Of a stretch of 27,393 bases of DNA, positions 22,542-27,393 are shown piece after piece. Source of the stretch: a virus; the IMG/VR virus record IMGVR_UViG_3300030389_000517, positions 1-27,393 of that record; one strand, given 5' to 3'. The notes below the pieces were generated by a model that was not told where the DNA came from, did no database searches, and saw nothing but the letters and a program-made list of their open reading frames with translations. Made by a program: the position numbers and the translations under genes. The first letter of the stretch is position 1. Each line of letters starts with the position of its first letter.

Positions 22542-23684
22542 TTAATATATTTTAAATTTTTTGTTTAAGTAATCTTTTATATCTGATTTTTCGTTTTCTG
22601 TTAATGCTCTATTAAAAACAATAAGTTCTCCTAAATCTACAGGACTAAATTGTGTACCATCACCACCTATATTATAAGGCACTGCATCATATGTAAATCC
22701 TGTCCAACTGGCATCACTAGAAACAGCGTTTGCTCCACCATTTAAAGATGTTGTCAAAGTACCAGTGCTACCACTTACACTCAGACTTGTGCATATTAGC
22801 CCATAAGAACTTGAATCCTGACTATTTAGAAAAAGAGTATCTGCATTATTTTTTACCTCTGAATAAAATTTATTATCTTTAAATCCTACAATAATTTTTA
22901 AATTTTCTGATCTACTGTAATCATAAACAATCTGTGTATCTGTGTTTGCAACAGTTTGTTTGGCTACCATAAAAATTGTGTAACTATTAGATGATATAGG
23001 GTTATTTGCAGTTGATGTTAGTATGTCATCTGTACCATCAAAACTTATAAACGCTTTTTCGTTAGGCCCATCAAATCCATGTCGTAAAGGCTGTTTACCA
23101 CTGGTTGCTTGTGAAACAGAAGCAGCACTTGCCGCACTGCTTGTCCAACTACTTACTTTTTTTGTTGCTATGTCAAATGTTACGTTACTGTCTGCTCTAT
23201 ACCATAAAACCAAATCAGAGAAGTCTGTTGGATAATTAGATACAGGTCTGAAACATTTTGTAAAAGCACTGATTGTAAAAGTAAACTTTACATGAACTAA
23301 ACGATCATTACCTACCTCTTTTACTCTTACTATTTCTATACTTTCATCATCTAAGTAAGCTGTTACTGTATCATCTTGAAAATGTTTTAATGTCAAGTCC
23401 AACCACTCGTTACCTAGATCTTGCAAGTTATCCCATCTTTTTTGTAGTAAGACTGCAGATTGTGCAGCTTGTGTGTAAAGATTATAAAAATTTATTTCAA
23501 AAGTATATAGTTCTCTACCATCAAATATTTCTGGTATTGTTGATTCTGGCGGCTCTATAAGAAGTAAAGGATATTTTACATCATGATCTTGATTCAACTC
23601 TGCCTCATATCCAAATTTTACATCTCCATACGTCCACTTATCTTCAAATACTTGTATTATGTCTGTTAATCTTGTTATTGCCAT
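22542..23684 (-). CDS. Tail-terminator-like domain fused to a LamG-like domain
   Basis: A 380-residue two-part protein. Residues 1-145 look like a small tail-completion or tail-terminator domain (TDIIQVFEDKWTYGDVKFGY, KYPLLLIEPPES, ELYTFEINFYNLY, NEWLDLTLKHFQDD and VHVKFTFTISAFT). Residues about 157-378 look like a concanavalin-A/LamG jelly roll: DLVLWYRADSNVTFD at 157-171, FISFDGTDDILT at 212-223, YTIFMVAKQ at 235-243, and a typical ending IVFNRALTENEKSDIKDYLN. LamG-type domains bind sugars or proteins and are common on phage surface proteins. The gene begins with TAATG coupling to the frameshifted gene. The fusion is unusual; see findings. Confidence 0.6.
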   Translation of the reverse strand: MAITRLTDIIQVFEDKWTYGDVKFGYEAELNQDHDVKYPLLLIEPPESTIPEIFDGRELYTFEINFYNLYTQAAQSAVLLQKRWDNLQDLGNEWLDLTLKHFQDDTVTAYLDDESIEIVRVKEVGNDRLVHVKFTFTISAFTKCFRPVSNYPTDFSDLVLWYRADSNVTFDIATKKVSSWTSSAASAASVSQATSGKQPLRHGFDGPNEKAFISFDGTDDILTSTANNPISSNSYTIFMVAKQTVANTDTQIVYDYSRSENLKIIVGFKDNKFYSEVKNNADTLFLNSQDSSSYGLICTSLSVSGSTGTLTTSLNGGANAVSSDASWTGFTYDAVPYNIGGDGTQFSPVDLGELIVFNRALTENEKSDIKDYLNKKFKIY

Positions 23685-24013
23685 TATTTCAAAGGTATAT
23701 TGTTTTTATTGTGTATTTCATCATGTACAGCATTTTCAAAATCATTTTTTGCACTGTTCCAACTTAGATAAGTCAAGACTTTATATAAGTTTGTTCTTTT
23801 TACACTTTCTACTTCGTTATATCCATCCATTTTAAATATTTTTTTTTCTGCTACCATGTACAAGCTATTAAGCCATCCGTAAGGCTTTATGAACTTGTTG
23901 TAGTGCTTTCTTGTAGGAACTCTTCCTTTGCCGCTTGTAGTCCTTCCTTGTCCTTCCCCAAGAACGTTCGGAAAGTCTTTGCTAAGTTTACGCTTTGCAA
24001 AGTCAAAAAAAAA
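23684..24013 (-). CDS. Frameshift (-1) extension of the tail-assembly-chaperone-like protein
   Basis: This frame has no ATG near its beginning; its first possible start is a TTG at 24025, so it is best read as the second half of a -1 frameshift product. From the slippery site it continues FDFAKRKLSKDFPNVLG and ends with NAVHDEIHNKNNIPLK, 107 residues in total, with basic N-terminal and helical C-terminal parts (KPYGWLNSLYMVAEKKIFKM). Joined to the first 188 residues of the upstream frame it gives a protein of about 295 residues. Long frameshift products of this kind are the usual form of tail assembly chaperones. The stop TAA overlaps the next ATG. Confidence 0.7.
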   Translation of the reverse strand, partial: FFFDFAKRKLSKDFPNVLGEGQGRTTSGKGRVPTRKHYNKFIKPYGWLNSLYMVAEKKIFKMDGYNEVESVKRTNLYKVLTYLSWNSAKNDFENAVHDEIHNKNNIPLK

Positions 24014-24570
24014 GCGAACTCCCAAACGATGTCCATTGTTAAATTTTTAAATTTTTCTGTTTTGTCTGGTATGGCTTCATCTGAATATACTTCTCCTTCT
24101 TCTCTACATAATATTGCCATTTGTTCTGGCAATACGTCATACCTTCCATGCTTCATCATTTTAATTGTTGTTTCTAAATGTGTTGATTCTATATAGTCAC
24201 CAAAAGTGTTTCTCTTTAAAAACTCTGATGGAAACTTGTAAGTTGCTCCATCTAATTCAAAATCTGTTATACCTTTAGGCTCATACTTTTTTAATGTTTT
24301 ATAAAAAGTGCTAATAGCTGCAGTAACACTATCTAAATCAAGTCTTTCCATCTTTTTTTTACTGATGCCTGTAAGATATATAAATAAATCTCTGTTAAGT
24401 TTTAAATTATTTACTGCATTATCTGATTGATCAACTTTTAGTTGCCCATCTTCATCTTTATCTGCATACTTATTTATTATATTATATATACCATACCAAA
24501 AACTTAGCTTCATGTCTTTCCATTCTGTAGGTATATCATAATTTTTATTTTCTATTTTTATTGTCAACAT
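23887..24570 (-). CDS. Tail-assembly-chaperone-like protein, unshifted form
   Basis: A 227-residue protein beginning MLTIKIENKNYDIPTEWKDM. It is mixed beta at the start, then helical (KLNRDLFIYLTGISKKKMER, TAAISTFYKTLKKYEP), with FELDGATYKFPSEFLKRNTF near 105-122 and AILCREEGEVYSDEAIPDKT later. The last 39 residues, from L189 on, follow the slippery run. In siphophages the gene before the tape measure is often a pair of this kind, in which most ribosomes end here and a minority shift frame. Here the pair is near the tail genes but several kilobases from the tape measure. No sequence motif names the family; the frameshift layout and place in the tail block give the assignment. Confidence 0.55.
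   Translation of the reverse strand: MLTIKIENKNYDIPTEWKDMKLSFWYGIYNIINKYADKDEDGQLKVDQSDNAVNNLKLNRDLFIYLTGISKKKMERLDLDSVTAAISTFYKTLKKYEPKGITDFELDGATYKFPSEFLKRNTFGDYIESTHLETTIKMMKHGRYDVLPEQMAILCREEGEVYSDEAIPDKTEKFKNLTMDIVWEFAFFLTLQSVNLAKTFRTFLGKDKEGLQAAKEEFLQESTTTSS
23977..24013 (-). promoter_or_regulatory. Programmed -1 frameshift site with nine-T run
   Basis: On the minus strand, nine T (24013-24005) lie in codons GCT TTT TTT TTG of the upstream frame. The heptamer T TTT TTT (24013-24007) lets both tRNAs re-pair after slipping back one base, moving into the downstream frame. A possible stem, CTTTGC (24002-23997) with GCAAAG (23982-23977) and a 14-base loop, begins 4 bases after the heptamer. 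The overlap of the two frames is 127 bases beyond the heptamer's start, allowing the shift. Confidence 0.7.
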
Positions 24571-24575
24571 ATTTT

Positions 24576-25016
24576 TTAGTTTTGATTAATTTCTTTGTTG
24601 GGTAAATCTTTTATCAATTCTTTTTTTTCATTCTCATCTATCAAGACATCTGCCAGTTCACTTGTTGTATCTTCGCAACTCATGACTATTCTTTCAAGAC
24701 TTTCTCTCATTATACTTTTGTTATTATTATTTTTTAGGGCAGTCAAAAAACCAATAGCAGTATAAAAAGCCATGTTTGGTATCAAAAACAAAAATTCTGC
24801 TAAATATGCATCATTTTCTTTTTTTTCTACCATGTTTGTATAAAAATTGTTAGAATACATGTAAATAGTTTGTAATATGTCAGAAAACTCTTGAAATTTA
24901 CCAAAACCACAATCTTCTGTAGCATAATACACTAATTTTTTTAAATTTCGTATATGTTTCTCTACAATCAGCCTATGCTCGTCATTTAAGTATAAAACTT
25001 CGTCTTTTTCTATCAT
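24576..25016 (-). CDS. Hypothetical helical protein of the tail region
   Basis: A 146-residue, mostly helical protein: KDEVLYLNDEHRLIVEKHIR, NLKKLVYYATEDCGFGKF, LQTIYMYSNNFYTNMVEKKE and a hydrophobic stretch near 92-112 (AEFLFLIPNMAFYTAIGFLT), which might be a buried helix or one membrane pass. The second half is acidic (RIVMSCEDTTSELADVLIDE). It lies between terminase and the frameshifted gene, separated from the terminase by a 91-base gap. Many tail-gene clusters contain a small helical gene of this kind. I do not recognise the family. Confidence 0.5.
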   Translation of the reverse strand: MIEKDEVLYLNDEHRLIVEKHIRNLKKLVYYATEDCGFGKFQEFSDILQTIYMYSNNFYTNMVEKKENDAYLAEFLFLIPNMAFYTAIGFLTALKNNNNKSIMRESLERIVMSCEDTTSELADVLIDENEKKELIKDLPNKEINQN

Positions 25017-25052
25017 TTTACAACAATTTGTCTAAAATTATCCAAAACTGTA

Positions 25053-25060
25053 CAAAATTA
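25053..25060 (-). promoter_or_regulatory. Isolated -7-like element in the terminase/tail gap
   Basis: TAATTTTG on the minus strand (25060-25053) fits TAnnTTTG exactly and lies 36 bases before the ATG at 25016, in a 91-base gap rich in AAAATT words. There is no TTTG at a good -33 distance, so this is a weak candidate for a separate promoter of the tail operon. Confidence 0.2.
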
Positions 25061-25107
25061 CTTTTTATTGTCATAATTTTTTCACAATTTTTTAACAAAC
25101 TCAAAAT

Positions 25108-26556
25108 TTAGCTAAAATATACTATTTTACCTGCTCCACCACCCCATATCTCTTTGTTTACAGCCATAACTAAGCAATCTACCATGTCATCATGCTTTGC
25201 AGAAGGAAACTTAGATAGCTGATCTAAAAACTCTTCGTTCCATTTACCACTCAATAGACTTACTCTACCACTTTCCAATGAAGCACTTATATCGCTTACT
25301 CTTGCTACTTTGTCTTTTGTTGGTGATTTATCTTCTTTTACGTTTAGTCCTGTTTCTCTTACAAGTGTTTGTACAATAGATTTACCAGATGCTTTTGGTT
25401 CTACATATATTCTGCTTTTGTTTGTATATCCATTTTTCTTTACCCACTCTGGTATAAACTTTACTAAGTCTGGAAACTCTTTTCTTACATTTATACAATC
25501 CACTATTTGCCATGTGTTGTCTACATAAGTATACGCCAGTAGTGCTGATGGATCGTTTTTTTGATTTGCAGTGTATGCAGGATCTATTACAAAGTTCACT
25601 GTTGCTTGTTCTTTTCTATATCTGTCTATCTTGAACCAATCTCTATGTATCATACCACTGTCAAGAGGTGTTGGTGTTTGCTGCAGTTGTCCTGCATAGC
25701 CATACGTTCCCAAAGCACTTTTGTAATCTTGCAAAACTTTTTTGCTAAATCTTTCTTTCCAAAAAAGTCCAGATTCTTTGTCATAAAATTTTTCTAGTGA
25801 TTTTGGTTTTATGTTTCCATCTTCACTTGTTGCAGGAATACATATGTGTTTGTAATTTAGTCTTGTTTCTTTGTCAAGCAAAAATCCACTTAAATCTTCT
25901 TCATGTACTCTTTGCATGATAATTATTCGCACTCCAATGTCTGCTTGATTCAGCCTTGAGTAAAAAGTTGTTCTGTACCACTCGTTTGCGTTTTCTCTTT
26001 CTGTTGATGAGTTGGCCATCTGAGGCGACAAAGGATCATCCACAATTAAGAAGTCACCTCCCTGTCCTGTAACTGTACCACCAACAGATGTGGCTCTTCG
26101 CATACCTATATGATTATTTTCATACCTCTCTTTGAGGTTTTGATCTTTCTTGATAAAGAAAACATCACCCCACCTTTTCTTGAACCAATCACTAAATATA
26201 ATATCTCTTGACTTTGTAGATAATTCTATAGATAGTGTTGCAGAATATGATGAGGTTATAAATCTTAGCTTTGGTGATTTTATCCAAGCCCATACTGGAA
26301 ACATAACAGTAACTATAAGTGACTTAGTGCTACGAAAAGGAACGTTGATAATTATGTCTTTATTTTTTGGCTCTTGCCTAATTATTCTTTCACACTCTGC
26401 TTGTAGCGTATCGCATATGTATTTATGATGCCAGTTAGTAGACAAAGGCACTGATGGCTCTACCACATGCCATGCTTGTTTAAAAAACTCATAGAAACTC
26501 ATCTCACAAAGTTTTTTGTTTAGTGCAAACTTTAGTGCTGCTTTTTTATTCGTCAT
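25108..26556 (-). CDS. Terminase large subunit
   Basis: A 482-residue protein that translocates and cuts phage DNA during packaging. The ATPase half has a Walker A-type loop P73-F-R-S-T-K-S79 (IINVPFRSTKSL), Walker B FLIVDDPL near 169-176 (DD in place of DE), and a motif-III-like IIIMQRVHEED near 211-221. The nuclease half (RNase H fold) has D325 in NFVIDPAY, E386 in RIYVEPKASGKS, and HDDMVD at 455-460. Length and motif order match phage terminases. Its start overlaps the small-terminase gene by 11 bases. It is the strongest identification in the window. Confidence 0.92.
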   Translation of the reverse strand: MTNKKAALKFALNKKLCEMSFYEFFKQAWHVVEPSVPLSTNWHHKYICDTLQAECERIIRQEPKNKDIIINVPFRSTKSLIVTVMFPVWAWIKSPKLRFITSSYSATLSIELSTKSRDIIFSDWFKKRWGDVFFIKKDQNLKERYENNHIGMRRATSVGGTVTGQGGDFLIVDDPLSPQMANSSTERENANEWYRTTFYSRLNQADIGVRIIIMQRVHEEDLSGFLLDKETRLNYKHICIPATSEDGNIKPKSLEKFYDKESGLFWKERFSKKVLQDYKSALGTYGYAGQLQQTPTPLDSGMIHRDWFKIDRYRKEQATVNFVIDPAYTANQKNDPSALLAYTYVDNTWQIVDCINVRKEFPDLVKFIPEWVKKNGYTNKSRIYVEPKASGKSIVQTLVRETGLNVKEDKSPTKDKVARVSDISASLESGRVSLLSGKWNEEFLDQLSKFPSAKHDDMVDCLVMAVNKEIWGGGAGKIVYFS

Positions 26557-26968
26557 CTATTTCTGTGTAATCAATATCTTCTGCCTCTTCAAGACCTCTA
26601 ATTTGTTTTTTGATATCATCAAGTGTTGCTCCCTCATTTAAATTTATCTCAATCTTTGTGTCCGTATCTTTTTTGATTTCTGTTGATTGCAGTTTTGGTA
26701 TAGCATAGTTCATTAGTTTTGCTATAGCATCTATGTATGCTCTAGGATCTTCATCAAATAAAATGTCCAGTGCCATCTTAATCTTTACTGGCTGCCCTTC
26801 CAAAGCGTATGCCAATGACTTTCTTGTCATCTTTGCTACTTGCCTTACTTCATTATTTTTTGGCTGTAGTGCCTTTGGTGTTTTATTGTAATTCTGATCT
26901 ATCTTGCCAAGCTGAGGTCTTTTTTTCCTAGCCTCTTCCCCTAACTTTTTTTTTGGTTTATGTTCCAT
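26546..26968 (-). CDS. Putative terminase small subunit
   Basis: A 140-residue basic-then-acidic protein from the ATG at 26968 (a TTG at 26983 is in frame and would add five residues). It begins MEHKPKKKLGEEARKKRPQ, then VRQVAKMTRKSLAYALEGQP, KIKMALDILFDEDPRAYIDA and the stretch AIAKLMNYAIPKLQSTEIKK. That DP-x-Y, helix and PKL pattern is one I recall from small terminase subunits of Bacteroidetes phages. The end is acidic (LEEAEDIDYTEIDDE) and probably disordered. Its position directly before the large subunit, with an 11-base overlap, supports the assignment. The fold itself cannot be confirmed here. Confidence 0.65.
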   Translation of the reverse strand: MEHKPKKKLGEEARKKRPQLGKIDQNYNKTPKALQPKNNEVRQVAKMTRKSLAYALEGQPVKIKMALDILFDEDPRAYIDAIAKLMNYAIPKLQSTEIKKDTDTKIEINLNEGATLDDIKKQIRGLEEAEDIDYTEIDDE

Positions 26969-27393
26969 CCTGCCAAAATACAAAAACTTTTGTTTCCCTT
27001 TTCATAATAATAATATAAAATTGAACAAGGTATTGTTAACATTATTTTGAATTGTACACAAATTATGAAAAACTATAATTTTAAAACACTAACTTCGTAC
27101 TCTTATAAGAATATTATAAGTTTCTAGTCTTATAATCGTACTCTTGTCTTATAGTAAACATCATTGCTCATATCGCAAAGTATATACAAACTTTCTAAAT
27201 AGATGTTTATAGTATAACACAGTATTTATAAAATTGAACTTTGGTTTTAGATCTGTACGTCTGTATGTCCAGAACTCTGGCACCTAACAAATGACGGATT
27301 TTGCAAAACGTTTGCATTTTTACAAATCAATGCAAATAAATTATAAATTATCATGCAAAATTGTTAATAATCTTTGTAATTTTTTAAAAAAAA
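26969..27393. other. Non-coding repeat-rich region upstream of terminase
   Basis: No credible gene was found in these 425 bases. Notable words are TCGTACTCTT twice (27095-27104 and 27136-27145), GTCTTATA twice (27127-27134 and 27146-27153), an 8-bp inverted repeat ATTATAAG/CTTATAAT with an 8-base loop (27113-27136), and TATAAAATTGAAC twice (27014-27026 and 27227-27239). At the right end are a perfect inverted repeat TTTGCATT/AATGCAAA (27311-27318 and 27329-27336) and the palindrome TTTTGCAAAA (27299-27308). It could hold the late promoter, regulatory sites, or the DNA site recognised by terminase. No exact promoter pair was seen. Confidence 0.5.

Noticed and set aside
109-26428. Many open frames on the plus strand
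   Set aside because: They lie inside minus-strand genes, have low-complexity Ser/Leu/Ile/Phe-rich or Cys-rich translations, and show no family motifs. They are shadows of the real genes.
1-27393. CRISPR array, tRNA genes, integrase or transposon
   Set aside because: I looked for regular spaced repeats, cloverleaf patterns and recombinase or transposase motifs and saw none. The repeats found are short and irregular.

Overview
The window is about 27 kb of AT-rich DNA (roughly 70% A+T by eye) that reads as most of a tailed phage genome, probably a siphovirus of a Bacteroidetes (flavobacterial) host. All credible genes lie on the minus strand and are tightly packed, often with ATGA or TAATG overlaps. 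The evidence for a phage is a large terminase, portal, ClpP-like head protease, capsid protein, tape measure, a frameshifted tail-assembly-chaperone-like pair and a lysis set. The evidence for the host group is one exact TTTG-N19-TAnnTTTG promoter (2710-2740), A-rich leaders without clear Shine-Dalgarno sites, and protein types I associate with Bacteroidetes phages. No integrase, excisionase or tRNA gene was seen. The left edge cuts a gene, so the genome continues beyond the window.

Transcription runs from high to low coordinates. Bases 26969-27393 are non-coding and repeat-rich. Next come the small and large terminase (26968-25108) and a helical unknown. The chaperone-like pair follows (24570-23684), joined through a nine-T slippery run. 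The tail module comes next: a putative tail terminator fused to a LamG-like domain, two large tail or baseplate proteins, a carbohydrate-binding-like protein, a gp10-like protein and a 1046-residue tape measure. Three small genes (Zn-binding, unknown, HTH-like) lead into the head module: protease with scaffold-like tail, major capsid protein, a strong hairpin, tail-tube-like protein, a small Cys-rich protein, portal and connector. Virion-type and small proteins follow, then the lysis genes: M15 peptidase, a 51-residue membrane peptide and a holin-like protein. A terminator-like hairpin with a T-run ends this late block at 3940-3963.

From 3881 down lies the DNA-metabolism block. It holds a metallophosphoesterase, the promoter-driven set 2682-1559 (coiled-coil protein, recombination-type protein, unknown, small HTH protein), a 187-bp intergenic region bounded by a perfect 16-bp inverted repeat, a protein that is essentially DnaA domain IV plus a coiled coil, a small protein with an SSB-like C-terminal tip, a winged-helix replication-initiator-like protein and the start of a further gene. 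The intergenic region beside the DnaA-like gene is a candidate origin or control region.

The most interesting points are the -1 frameshift, whose second reading frame has no ATG near its start; the DnaA-domain-IV-only gene next to the inverted-repeat region; the LamG domain fused to a tail-terminator-like protein; and the gene order, with the tail module between terminase and head genes and the portal after the capsid gene. All family assignments come from reading motifs by eye, without database searches.
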